From Deuterostichococcus epilithicus (Eukaryota; Chlorophyta; Trebouxiophyceae; Prasiolales; Stichococcaceae): DNA of 64,000 nt. Position 1 is the first letter of the stretch. Every line of letters starts with the position of its first letter. The translations under genes and the position numbers were made by a program. Positions 11,611 to 23,306 of this stretch are shown piece by piece. Location: the NCBI GenBank assembly GCA_033439295.1, contig JAVTLE010000011.1:186082-250081 (forward strand), given 5' to 3'. The notes beneath the pieces are model-generated. The model was not told where the DNA came from and ran no database searches. It saw only the letters and a program-made list of their open reading frames with translations.

Positions 11611-14600
11611 CTAAACGGTGGGCAGAGCGCCGCACTGAGGGCGACGCAGATGCATGACGCCGGACTCATACAGGCAAAGCCAAAGCTTACAGACCCAAGT
11701 GCAGGCAAACAGACCAGGTGCAGGCGAAGCCAAAGCTTGCAGGGCAAGGCTGCGGCTGGTCATGCGCAGTGCACCGCTGGCAGAGGCCGCAGGGCGTGTG
11801 CCGGCTCCCTGCCCTGCCACAGAAGCAAGCAAATGCTGCAGCTGCCGCCCGCGCGGAGAGCCGCACCTGTACAGGGCCCGGCGGCTGTCAGCGAGCGGGC
11901 TGGCCTCGCCACGGGGCATGCTCTCGAGCGCCGCGAGGGTGCTGCCCCCGCTGTGCTGCACGCTGCCGGGGGAGGCCGTCAGGTCGACCGCAGCGCCCTG
12001 GGCAGCGCCTCCCTGTTGAACGTTGCCGTCAAAGCCTGCCACCTGCAGGCGCGGTGCCATGCGTGTGGTGCACAGTCCACGAGGTTCGGTGACGTGCTGC
12101 CCAAACCGGCATGCGCATATTCTGGCTGCATGGAGCTGCAGCGTCCAGTGGCAACGGCACAAGTGCTGCGAGAACCGCGCTACCGCCAGCGCTGTTCCGC
12201 CGCCCACAGCACTGGCAACTTCTGCCGCAGTCGGCAGCTCCTGGCGCAGGATACTAGTGGCAGGAAGTGTGGGCAAGCAGGCCGACGCCTTTGCCTGCAG
12301 TTCATGCCCAAACTCAAGGCCCGGCAGCATGATTTCGGAATGACCCCAAGACTCACCCGGCCAACCATGCCCCAGATCTTCTGCGCGCCGTCTTTGAACT
12401 TGGAGGGGCCTGCCGCCAGTGCGGTGGCCGGCGCGCTGNCGCGCCGCTGCCGGCCGCCAGCGCCCGCGCCGCTGTAGGAGCGCCGCCGCGGCAGCCCGCT
12501 CAGCCGCGGCAGCCCGCCTGCAGCATGCCGGTGGCACGATTGGATGGTCTACTCCAGTGGAGCTTTTGAGATCAGCGTGAGGACAGCTTGTCAAGACGGC
12601 TCCGTCGCAGTTGTAGTCAAGCAGCCGGCATTATGATGAGCCTTGTGAGATGCATGCAGGATGCGGCCTCCCTGCACATGCAAGGCGTCCTGCCCACAGG
12701 CCCCTGGGAGCTGCCGCTCTGCACGGGGACTCGCCAGGTGGTCCCCTGGCGGCTTGCCGTGCAGGCACCGGGCGACGGGCAGGCGGTCGCTCACCGATGG
12801 CTGAGCGGCGGCGGCGGGAGGGCGTGAAACCGCGGCCGGGCTGCCAGCGGCGCCCGCCGCCGCCCTCCTCCTCGTCCGTGCTGCTGTAGCCGTCGGACCC
12901 CGACCTGTGTACACATACTGGATTGATAGGTGGCTAGTAGCTTTCACTTCGAATCCCGCCAACATGCCGCCCTCCTCGTCCGTGCTGCTGAAGCCGTCGG
13001 ACCCCGATCTGTGAGCACACACATACTAGATTGTCAGGTGCCCATTGGATTCTGTTGCCGCAAACATGCCGCCCCCCGCCAGCCCCCTTCCTTCTCGTCC
13101 GTGCTGCTGACACGGTTGGACCCGGGTCTGCACATGTGTGGACCGCTGCCACTTAGATGCTGGCCACATGGCTGCGACCCGCCGTCAGGTGTGGCTGGAA
13201 GTCGTGGGCGGGGCGCGGAGCTGAGCATGGCACGAGAGTGCAGTTCCAGGGGCTGCCAGGGCTCCTCAGCGGCGGGCTGGCACGCGCTGGTAAGCAGAGC
13301 AGTTGCCTTGGAGCCCATGGGCGCTGGCATCGATGCAGACACGGGCTCCAACATCTGCATGGGTCCACAGCAGAGTATCACAAAGGCATCATCAGCGCAC
13401 CTGCGCTGGCCGACAGAGTCCAAGGCCTCAGGGCCCAGAGAGGGCGGNNNGTTGGCGGCCTTCTTCAAGCTGGCAAGGGTTTGCTTCCGCATTCTATTTG
13501 GGTCCAGGTTCTGCAAAGTGTACTCACTCGCGCTGGCCGACCGAGTCCGAGGCCTCTGAGCCCATGGGCGCGGGCTTCTTGATGCGCGCTGCCACCGAGG
13601 CCAGCAGCGGCTGCACACTGGCGGGCGCCGCGGCTGCGGCGGCATCGAGGAAGCGCTCCGCACGGTCGTCGTCGCCACCCTGCAGCAGGGCAAGACGCAG
13701 GGAGTGTCAGGGCTGGCGGCTGGCGCCTGGCGCCTCACGAGGACTTCTGTACAGTTTACGGTAGATGACTCTGCTCGGTCGTCCTCCCCACCCTGCAGCA
13801 CCAAGTGAAGAGTGCAGACTACATGCCAGATTTTGCGGCTTCAAGTAGACGCATCTCCAAACTTACGGGCCCCGCCCTTCACGGCGACCAATCTCCTGGA
13901 TGACGACGGTTTTCCTGACACTGCAGTGCACCTCTGGCCGCCTGTTGCAGGCCAGGCTGTGATGCAGGTAACAGCGGTGCTCAGGCTGCTTGCCCACCAG
14001 GTTAGGCAAGCGCTCTGCTGGTCTTCCTTGAAAAGACTCCAGCCATGGAACTTAGGCAGCCCTCGGCGCTGGACCGGCAACAGAGGCCGCGCCAGCTTCA
14101 CGAATCAGCGACAGGGCCTGGGGCTGGACGCACAGAGGACGCGGGGTTGCAGAGGACAGTTTCAGTCGTTTCAAGGGGTACTGAAGGTTGTTTGAAGGTC
14201 GTTTCAGGGGTTTCAGATCCCGGTGCCAGCTCCTACCTTGTCGTCGGCGCCGCCCTTGGCATCCTTCGGCTTGGGCTGCAGCCACTTGAAGTCTTCGGGA
14301 TCCACTTTGAGGGTCACAGTGTAGATGACTGCAGCGAGGATGAGGAATAGGTTGAAGCCGACGGCGACGGCCAGCGCCGCCTCGATGGCGATGTTCACCC
14401 TGCGCACGGCAGCAAGGAAGGCTTGAGAGAACGCGCAGTCTGGCGCCGCATGGGCGTGCGGGCAGCAGCTCGAACGGCAATGGCAGCACTGCTAACGCCC
14501 AGGTGGCAGCAGGCATTGACGACGGGCGACCTGGCAAAAGGATGCGCTGTGCGGAGCCATGTCCATGCTGTGCACGCTGCACAATCGCTTTGGAACGAAA

Positions 14601-17600
14601 TAGGCGCTGTGAACATACGAGGGGGCGAAGAGACCAAGGGGACAACACGTTGCTCACTCAACCATGCACAGTTTGAACCCCAAGCGCTCACTCAACCATG
14701 CACGTCTTGAGCCCCAAGTGCAGCCCAAGCGAAATACCTGTAGTAGAGCAGCGCGATGATGAACAAGTTGGCGGTGATGAGGAAAAGGATGAGCAGCGTC
14801 TTCACCAGGCTAACGACATACAGCCGGATCGCGATGTCCTGCACAAGTAATCGACCGCTGAGAAGGTGGGGTCTAGTATTAGAGAATCCAACGCAGACTG
14901 ACAACCCGGCAAGCAGAGCATTGATAGGGACGACAGGCCCCTGGCACCGACACACATAATGAAGCAATGGAGACATGCAGGCGTGCCTGCAGCAGGTTGA
15001 GCACGGCAATCTTGGGGTCCACCCGCGGCGGCGGCGCCACGTCGGCTGCGATCTCCTGCTGCATGGTCACCGCCGCCGCCTGGGCAGCCGCCTCCACCTC
15101 CTTGAGCCGCGCGCCTAAGCAGAAATCCATTTTCTTGTCAAGATTCGAAATCCAAAAGTAATTTTATAGTGCACAGGCAGCGAACAGGGTCGGCTTGGGC
15201 GACTTTGCGCAGCCCGCGCCGTGTCCATGCGGGTTTGGTGACAGGTGGCCTTCTCATGACGGCTAGTTGCCATGTCAATGCAGGTTTGGTGACAGGTGGC
15301 CTTCTCATGACGGCTAGTTGTTGCAGTTTCCTTGTTCAACAAGTCCCTGAAGGCGGCTCGGAAGCCAGTGGCATGCTGTCGTAGACTCAGAGCCAGCTTT
15401 TGGCTTCGAGCAACCCTTTGGCAAGCACTGCAGCCCTGCAGGATTGCAGCATCGCGTGTCGGCGAGGAGCCAAACCAGACCCGCAAAAAGTCCGAGGACG
15501 ACAGAGGATAGCGCGCACTGGCAAGGCGCTCGACGCCGCTCTTGCCGCCCCGCCGCGAGCCGCCGCTGCTCGTCGATCCCGATCCGCTGCCGCTGCCGCT
15601 TTCGCTGGTGGCATCAGAGTCGTCCGGCCCGCGGGCCCAGCCGGTGCGCGCATCAGTGTCTGCGCCGCCGCTGCCGCCGCCGGCTTGAGAGTGGTGGGAC
15701 AGCGCACGGCCGAGGTTGCGCTGCCCGTGGCCCTGGCCGTCCATGTCACGGCCTGAACGTGAAACACTTGCGGTCTTGCCCTGACGACAGGACGATGCGT
15801 GGCTTGCGCCCGGCCCATGTACAGGTCTGTTGAGGTCAAGCGTGCGGGTAAAGCCCACTGACGTTGACTACACGAGTGCAAAGTGTGCTGGGACACGCAC
15901 TGCAGAGTGAGGAGGCTCGTGTCTCGGAGGTATCCCGCCGCCGCTGGGCTGCGAAGCACAGGTGCGGCGGCTGGCGGCCAAGACTCGACAACCACGTCCG
16001 GCAGCGAATGCGCTGTCGGACCACTTTTCCTACCAGCTTCCGCACCCGTCGGCATCCCGGAGCGGCCGCCGTCCTCGTAGCCGCGGAGGTCCTGAAGGTC
16101 GCGGCTGCCGCCGGGCAGCAGGCTGCTGGTGAAGGCGCTGGGCGCCGTCGACAGTCCCGAGGAGCCATCCCGCCGCAGCGCTCGCGCCGGCGGGCTTCCG
16201 CCGTCCGCCACCGCGGCGCGGCCCGCGCGGTCGGCGTCCGTGGCTGCAGCTCGCCCTGCTCGGCCGGCGACATGGCGCGAGATGAGGCAGGCGCATCCGG
16301 GCAGGGGTGGAGGCAGGCGTTGCGCCGCCCAAGCCATATGCGGAGCAGTGCGTGGGGCACATACCTAGGTGCTTGAAGCCAGAGCGCCAGGTAGACTAGA
16401 AGTCCGGAGTGTGCAAGCGTGTGAGGTGCAGGTATGTTGACACATGACGGTTATTGCTGCACAGTCTGCCTTCAATAAGGTCAAAGAAAGAACGAAGAAC
16501 CATTTGACAGAAGGCCAAATCGCACCCGATACTGCCCTGCGCATCGACTTGCACCGCTTGGCCTGGGGTGTGCCAGGCGACGCGCTGGCCTCTGTCGACA
16601 TGTCCCTGCACGCCCAGCAATCGCAAGGTGTTGCCGCGCGGCCAGCAGACACTGCCATTTCGACCCGACACCCTGTGCCCGCCAGAGATGCGTGCTGCAG
16701 CGCCAGGGCCCGAGAATTAGAGTAATACCACTAGACCCCTTAATTGCCCCTCGAGTGCCTCCCCCATGTCAGGTCTCGATAATCCCCGTACATTGGTGCA
16801 ACACCGCCCACCTGGAGGAGGCGGCATTGAAGGTGGCGGCGCGGGGGCGCCCGCCACCGGGCGTCCTGGGCGTGTTTGGCGTCGATGGGGCGTTGTCCAG
16901 CGCTGAGCGCCCGGCCAGCAGCTCCAACACGTCCACGCTGGCGCGCCGCGACTTCCTGCATCCGTAACGTGAAACTGGATCAAGGCTTCGGTCGGCAGTC
17001 ACGCTGCAAGCGGCGCTGGGCGCCCGCCAGCAGCTCGAACCGTCCGCACAGGCATGCCGCAACGTCTTGCACTCGTGATGTCGCGCTCGAAGCCCCGGGC
17101 ACGCACGTGCCGCATCGCTGTTTGGTGGTACCGGGCCGAAAGGCTGGGAAGCACTGGCTGTCGCTTTGCTCCTTGGCCAGCTCACTTCACACACGGTGCG
17201 CATTGCCGAGCGGTTGCAACATGACGCACAGAACCCACTGTGCAGCTGAACCATCTAGTGAGGACACTCGCACCTGTGGCTGGCTTCGTACTCGTCGTTG
17301 ATGCGCCGCACAACCCCCTCGCCAGCGTACTTCAACACCAGGCCCGCCAGGCCCGGCGGCAGCGGCGTGTCTGCCTCCTCGCCGCCGGCGCCGGCCAGCA
17401 CGCCCGCCGAGTCCGCAAGGACCAAACGCACCATCTCCCCCATCTGCTGCTCTGCAGGGCCGCGGGAAAGCCTGGCGCTTGCAGGATAGGCTCACCCTGG
17501 ATGGGACCGTGGCTCAAAGCAGGCCCCTGGGTGAGCTTGCAACAGCGGCCAGCATGCCAGCACACGCTCGGCCGCCCCGCTCCCCACCCACACGCATTCC

Positions 17601-19019
17601 CTGCTCCGCGCCAGCTCAGCGGGGCGGCGCACCCACGACCGGCGCCACTGCAAACCCTGCCGCCGGGTCCGCTGAGGGATGGGGTCGCATTTGACTCGGC
17701 ACCTGTGACGCCCTCCGGGCCCGCGCCGCTGCGCTGGTAGGCGCCACGAACCACCGCCTCGCACGCCGCGTGCACGGCTGTCAGGCGCGCCCTGTTCATC
17801 AGCTGCCGCGTGATGGCCGCCCTGGCGCCGGCGCCGCCCCGCGCGGTGGCCACCAGCCCGGCCGCCGCGTGCGCCGCAGCGTTCAAAGCCATGGCTGCCG
17901 CGACGCAAGCCTCAACCGGCACCCGCCCCGCGCCGGCCCTGTGGTGGAACTCAGCGCAGGGCTTTGATGCATTGACATGACCACCGGCTTTGCACCGAAG
18001 GATGTCGAAAACACGGCGGCTGCCGCCAGCTAAATGCAGAGCTGCTCAGGCTGGGCATGCAAAGGAACGTTTATTGTACTTCTGGACTGGCCGCTGCCAG
18101 TCAAGCACTTGACTGGCAGCGGCCCGAAGGACCTGTACGACATCCAGCTGTGCACCTGTCCAGCAGCTTAAACATGAGGCCGATCTTAGGGTGCAGGCCG
18201 CCAGGCGTGGCAAGCAGCAGCAGCGCCGTGACGTTACGTGTTGGCACCCAGCCGTCAAGCCCCGCCAGCAGCGCCGTCGTCGCGTCTGCCTGGACCCATT
18301 ACATTTCGAACCATGTTGAGGGTTCTGCAGACATGCATAGCTCTCAGATCCTTGCCACCTTGGCATTTGCCGCAATGGTTTTCTGGCTGACAGCGGCTGC
18401 ACCCAGGGACTGCGCCCTGGGGTTTGCCCAGATAGCATTATCTCTGCAGGGCGACGCACCACCACGGAGTTGCTGGCGAGGCCCACGTTCTGCAGCAGCA
18501 CAGAAACGCGCGTTTCCGGCAGCGTCTCCGGCAGCGTGCCAGGCGGCAGCCGCTCCTCATGTGCTGGGCCCGTGGGCTCGATGCCTACGTGAGCATGTGG
18601 TTGAGAGTCATCACAGTCTTATGCAAGTGCAGTGAGTTGGGTCTGCGTCTGTACAGCATCTCTACCGCGGAAAGCAGGGCGTGGCGTTTTGCAGGCATTC
18701 ATACACTTGCATCAGGCATGACGCATTTCATGTGCCTTCAAACATATTCAAAGCTAGGAATCCAACCTGCAGCGGCCAGCAGGGCGGCACGGCACTCCCC
18801 AACGCTTGGCCTGATGGCGGAGCGGTCCATGAGCTCCACAAAGGCGATGAGCGCCTCCATCTCCGTCATGGCGGCGGCGCCACTGCCGCCGAAGCTGTCC
18901 GTGCGCCGGTACGAGGCCGTGCGCCGAAAGGATGGCCTCGCCTGCAGCGGCGCCGTCATGCTGGATTGCATGACGGCGTCCGGCCGCAGGGCGCAGCTGG
19001 TTTCTTGTGCAGACGGCAC
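11611..19019 (-). CDS. Large unrecognised protein with two membrane segments
   Basis: I do not recognise the family. Exons that join in phase: 18767-19019, 18460-18584, 18156-18289, 17703-17938, 17274-17451, 16812-16955; then one of uncertain start ending at 16034; then 15519-15752, 14987-15114, 14738-14838, 14237-14399, 13528-13679, 12795-12904, 12357-12517, and a last exon from 12042, open to a stop at 11611. The N-terminal third looks helical (MTEMEALIAFVELMDRSAIR; EACVAAAMALNAAAHAAAGL). A Ser/Gly-rich linker follows, then a short coiled coil (ARLKEVEAAAQAAAVTMQQE). Two hydrophobic helices come next (VVSLVKTLLILFLITANLFI and EAALAVAVGFNLFLILAAVI), and then a polar tail with GSDGYSSTDEEE. 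The start at 19019 is a choice; an earlier one is possible. The join 14987/14838 uses a GC donor. Single N at 12439 and NNN at 13448-13450 fall inside the locus. The 3' end is provisional. Confidence 0.6.
12795..13140 (-). repeat. Three tandem copies of one exon in the membrane-protein gene
   Basis: Three diverged copies begin at about 13128, 13013 and 12904 (spacing about 105-120). Each follows an AG acceptor and reads in the same phase: EPGSNRVSSTDEKEGG, ESGSDGFSSTDEEGG, ESGSDGYSSTDEEEGGGG. Only the last (12795-12904) ends in an obvious donor, ATCG|GTGAGC, so I use it in the model. Confidence 0.8.
13305..13580 (-). repeat. Echoes of the exon ending SEASDSVGQRE
   Basis: The real exon end (13528-13565, PMGSEASDSVGQRE) has a partial copy at about 13396-13435 (GPEALDSVGQR). 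A second, weaker copy of its PMGS part lies at about 13308-13335. Spacing is about 115-125 bases. The NNN at 13448-13450 lies inside the array, as expected if repeats hindered assembly. Confidence 0.65.
15218..15319. repeat. 51-base direct repeat, two copies
   Basis: Two adjacent, nearly identical units (15218-15268 and 15269-15319) containing ggtggccttctcatgacgg. They lie in an intron of the minus-strand membrane-protein gene, between the exons 15519-15752 and 14987-15114. They do not copy either exon, so this is an ordinary intronic tandem duplication. Confidence 0.85.
16897..17045 (-). repeat. Intron echo of an exon start in the membrane-protein gene
   Basis: The start of exon 16812-16955 (SVDVLELLAGRSA) and its acceptor recur in the upstream intron at about 17010-17045, offset 112 bases. 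The plus-strand words ccagcagctccaac (16915) and ccagcagctcgaac (17027) anchor the pair. Confidence 0.6.
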
Positions 19020-19518
19020 GGGGCGTCGACGCCTGGAGGGCCGCAGTCCACTCGGTTTGTGATTGTGTGCGATCCCCCGAGTCTTGCAAGCTCCACAGCG
19101 TTATGCGCACACCCTTGTAGCTATGAATCAAAGACCATCGGCTCACGAGAGTACGACACCCACTGATAGCTTCCTGTAGGGGCGCTGATATGTTCGCGAG
19201 GTTCCGTCTGACTCAAGTGCCAGCTGCAGCGCGGTTGAAGGTCAGCGGAGGTCGACGAGTTCTCAGATCTTGCTCAGGTACGCTGCTGCCAGCACATGAG
19301 CCTGGCGTTCCCGAGAGCCGAAAGCTAAATAGCCGATCAATCTGTTGTAAGGCTGTGCGAATGAGGACAGGAGCGGACCAAGGATCTGCCGGAGCAAGTG
19401 CTGAGCTGTCTAGGGAAGCGAGCGGACGTTGCCTCGTCAACTCGGAGCGTCAGACTTCGACTTCAACTTCAAATCTCCTTGCAACTCATAGCAGTGTCTT
19501 CCGCAGCATCTTCTCACT
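19020..19518. promoter_or_regulatory. Divergent promoter interval, membrane protein / PMI
   Basis: The minus-strand gene starts at 19019 and PMI starts at 19519, leaving about 500 bases for both promoters and 5' leaders. No TATA box or known motif is convincing. The assignment comes only from the head-to-head layout. Confidence 0.45.
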
Positions 19519-22500
19519 ATGCTGCGGCTGCAACCCGCAGCCCAGAGCTATGCGTGGGGCCGTGACGCGACGTCCAGCGAGGTGAGCTCTCACATTTCCG
19601 GACGCGTGCATGCGCAGGCTTGATTGCAACGCAGCGCTGGAAACCCATCCAATGTATGACTCCCCTTCGTACTTGACACGGGGTCGGAGCCGCAATGCTT
19701 GCGACGTCCTTCAGATAAGCTATTCAGGTGATCTGGGGTCGAGACCTTTGTTCTGGTCCAGGAAATTGCTTGCGCCAGAGGCCTTGAGCCGGATCGCTTG
19801 CCTTGCATCTGCAGGTGGCAGCCCTGGCGGCTGCGGGCGGTGCGGAGGTAGACTCCAACAAGCGCTATGCCGAGCTGTGGTGCGTGCGGCAGTCTCAGCT
19901 TTTGGCGTTAGGACACTGTGGGCCGGCATCCAGGCTGCTGAGGGTCTTTCGTGACTGTCCTTGAACCGAAAGAGTTCAGAGTGCTGAGGCCCAGGGACCA
20001 ATGCCAGGCTGACCATGGCCTGCATATACAGGATGGGCACGCACCCCAACGCGCCGTCGCTGGTGGCGGGCAGCGAGCAGACGCTGGGCGACTGGCTGGC
20101 GGCACACCCGGCGGCGCTCGGCGAGCGCACCAAGCGGCGCTTCGGCGCCGACCTGCCGTTCCTGTTCAAGGTGAGTGCAGCAGCTGTCCAGCCGGGATCA
20201 CGGAGCTTCCCAGCCTCCGTTCGCACCGGCTTCGCAGAAGCATCGGCTTGAGAACGGTGTTCTAATCCGTGCTTGGCGGCAGCGTGACCTGAGGTTGCAG
20301 GAGCAACCGCCGCTGCCGCGAGACCTACGACTTGGTCTGTAACGTGCCTATCCATCCGCAGGTGCTGTCAGTGGACACCGCGCTGTCGATACAGTCGCAC
20401 CCCGACAAGCAGCTGGCCGGTCGTCTGCACGCTGAGCGGCCAGAGGTGTGCCCCTCCCTAGGCGACCATGTTGACAGGCAGACAGCTGGATGCCTGGAAC
20501 CGCTGCTGTGCCTGCACAATGTTGCGAGGCAGGATGAAACGTAATGTGTCTCGCGACGTCAAGAACGCAAACGACATGGCTGGTTATCACTCCAAGCAGT
20601 CTGCACGTGCTGTGCTAAAGTTCTGCTGTATCCGCAGCTCAACAAGGTGTATCACGATGCTTACCAAAGCCGGGATTGGCGCTGACGCCTTCGAGAGAAA
20701 GCTTGATTGACCAGCAAAGCTGCTTGCAACAATGTGTACTTCGGAGGAACGCAGGTTTACAAGGACGCAAACCATAAGCCGGAGATGGCCCTGGCGCTGA
20801 CGCCATTTGAGGCGCTGTGCGGCTTTGTGGAGCATGAGGAGCTCACCTCGGCGCTTGAAAGCACGCCGGAGCTGCAGGGGATCGTGGGTGACGCTATGTC
20901 CTCCCTGGTGGCCAGCACCGGGGACACCGGCCTCAGGTGCACAGTAGCAAACGCAGGGATTGTCATTCGATTCACCTTCATCAGCCCGTAAGCTGGTGCG
21001 ATGTGGGCATGGGAGCATGCGAGCGCGCTGCAGCGTTACGCGGCTGCATGCTGGTGTTGCGTCATGATGTCGGTGGACACAGGCAACATTCGGCGTGCTT
21101 GCTAGCGCCAGAACTGGATTGCAGACAACAGAGGGCTGCGTAGATGCAGCAAAGGGATTTCTGCGTTGTACAGTCCTGGCCATATGCATCCGAAAAAGCA
21201 GCCGAAGTCTCAGCATCACGACATGCCGCCCACCGAAGCGGCAATCTCACGAACGGCACCTGAGCAGCTTTAGTGGCTGATGCTCCTCAGGAAGACGGCG
21301 CTGAAGGAGGCCTTCTCTGCACTCATGCTGGCGCCGTCGGCAGCCGTCGCGGCGGCGGTGCAGCGGCTGGCGGCGCGGCTCAAGACGCAGTCGGACGCTG
21401 CGCAGCAGCCGCTGACGGCCAAGGAGGCACTTGCGCTGCGTCTCAACGCCCAGTACCCTGAGGCGAGGCATCTCTCCTACACCCCAAACCCGACTGCTCC
21501 TTGCCCCGCTGCGCTGCACTCTCGTGCCAGGTCTCGACACCCGTCTCAGGGCCGGGCACCAAGAGCATGCGCGGCTGCGCGATGGGAGTCTGGCACCGGA
21601 ACGAGCAGCGCACGCGAGCGGTGGGCTCCAGAAGCAGCGCCCAGGTGCCGGGGCCCCATGTGCTGTCGGACAGGGCTGGGGATGACAAGCTTGTTGGATG
21701 AACCAGTCGAGGCCAGGGGAACGATGTATTTCAGTGACGAAACATATATATATAATGTATATATTCATGCTACCATTCTTCTGGTACTCGCAGGATGTTG
21801 GCGTGCTGGCGGCGTTCTTCCTGAACCTAATAACGCTGCGCCCGGGGCAGGCCATGTACCTGCCCGCCAACGAGCCGCACGCCTACGTGAGTGGCGAACT
21901 AGTGGAGGCCATGGCGACGTCCGACAACGTGGTCCGCGCCGGGCTGACGCCCAAGCTGCGCGACACCGCGGTGCTGTGCTCCTCGCTCACCTACAGCCAG
22001 GTGGGGTTTCTGACGGAATCGGATACGGAATGCAAAGGCACATTCGAAGCCCTGCATGGCGTTGCACACCTTGAAGGAGTGCCGGCCCGGCTGGCGCACG
22101 GCCGGGTGCCGCTGGCCCCTCTGAAGCGCTCTGCGCGGGCGCCACACCGCCCATGCTGCGCGGAATCTTGGTGCTGTGCTCTCTGGCGACATGGAACCAT
22201 CCAAGCCGCACGGCACTGCAGCGTCAGATGATCAGAATGGTGGGTTGTAGAGAAAGGAAAAACACCCCCAGCCGGTTTGCCTGTTGCAGTTGACCCTGCA
22301 GACAGATTGGCAGAGGGACACTGCAGAGTGACTACAGAAAGATTCTCGTCAGCAGCGCTGGGAGAGGCCCCGCCTTGGGCTCGTCACTTGGTCACCCACC
22401 CAAATCTGGCAAGACACTTTGCAATTCTGTGTAATATGACATATTGGCCCAATATGCCGCAGGGGCTGCCGTCGATCCTGGAGGGCGACAGGACCTCAGA

Positions 22501-23306
22501 CGCCGAGCTGCGCTATGTGCCGCCCTTTGACGAGTTCGAGGCATGGTCTGCCACCATTGGCTGTCCTCATGCCCGTGCCGCGTGCTGCACGAACATGTCC
22601 TGGGTGCAGTACATGCGCATGCCTTCCACATGGAGGGAGCCCCCGGCTGCGCATCGCAGAGCGGCAGCGTGCCAGATGAGCTGACGAGAGCCAGGAGCTA
22701 GCTCGAGCAGCGTGATGGTCAGCCTTGCAGGTGCGGCGTGTCGAGGTCTCAGCGGGTAGCAGCGCGCCGGTGGCGGCAGACCCCGGGCCGCAGATCCTGC
22801 TTGTGCAGCAGGGCCGCGGCAGCACCGCCGCAGATGGCCCCATCCAACTCCCAGTGGTGCGCCGCAATGGGCGCGCTTCTGCCCTGCCTGGCCAGCGAAC
22901 GTCGCCATGCTGTGTCGCCATGCTGTACCCCAGCCCCCGCCTGGTCAGCGAGTGTTGTGACGCTGCTCCTCCAGCAGCAGACCCCTCCGCCCAAGCGCTG
23001 TGCGCCACACCAGGCGTGATGCCCCGAGCTGCCGGCCTGTTGCTGCTTCCTGCTGGTCACCCCCCCAGCCTGTCGGGTGAGCAGGCGGCCAGGCTGGAGT
23101 CGGCGCCGGCGTTGTCGCGTGGCGGAGTCTTCTTCGTGCCGGCCGGCACGTCGCTCAGCCTGTCTGCGGACGCCGGCAGCGGCGGGCCGCTGCTGGTGTG
23201 GGCCTGCGCCGTCAACTCGCGCGTGTACGCGGCCGCGCAGCCGGCACCCGCGGAGCGCCAGCCGGCGGAGCAGCTGCGCCCAGCCGAGCTCGTGGCGGCT
23301 GCATGA
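19519..23306 (+). CDS. PMI: Mannose-6-phosphate isomerase (type I phosphomannose isomerase)
   Basis: Interconverts fructose-6-phosphate and mannose-6-phosphate, feeding GDP-mannose for glycans and ascorbate; a cytosolic zinc enzyme. Exons: 19519-19581, 19815-19879, 20032-20170, 20362-20445, 20755-20936, 21291-21462, 21794-22000, 22463-22540, 22731-23306. Motifs in order: QSYAWGR near the N-terminus, SKRYAELWMGTHPNAPS across exons 2/3, QSHPDKQLA (zinc ligands Gln and His), KPEMALAL (ligand Glu), LPANEPHAYVSG with the last ligand His, then SDNVVRAGLTPK. The 21-codon first exon gives the short N-terminus normal for the family. Introns 6 and 8 have GC donors, fixed by the conserved joins QYPE|DVGVLAAFF and DEFE|VRRVEV. 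If the last exon is unspliced the protein has 521 residues, longer than the usual 400-450. A phase-neutral intron may therefore lie between about 22850 and 23068, but I could not fix it. Confidence 0.92.
22150..22195 (+). repeat. Intron echo of PMI exon 7 end
   Basis: LRGILVLCSLATW, coded at about 22155-22195, copies LRDTAVLCSSLTY at the end of exon 7 (21955-21995). The word gtgctgtgct occurs at 21971 and at 22171, an offset of exactly 200 bases. It lies in intron 7 and has lost the donor. Confidence 0.65.
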
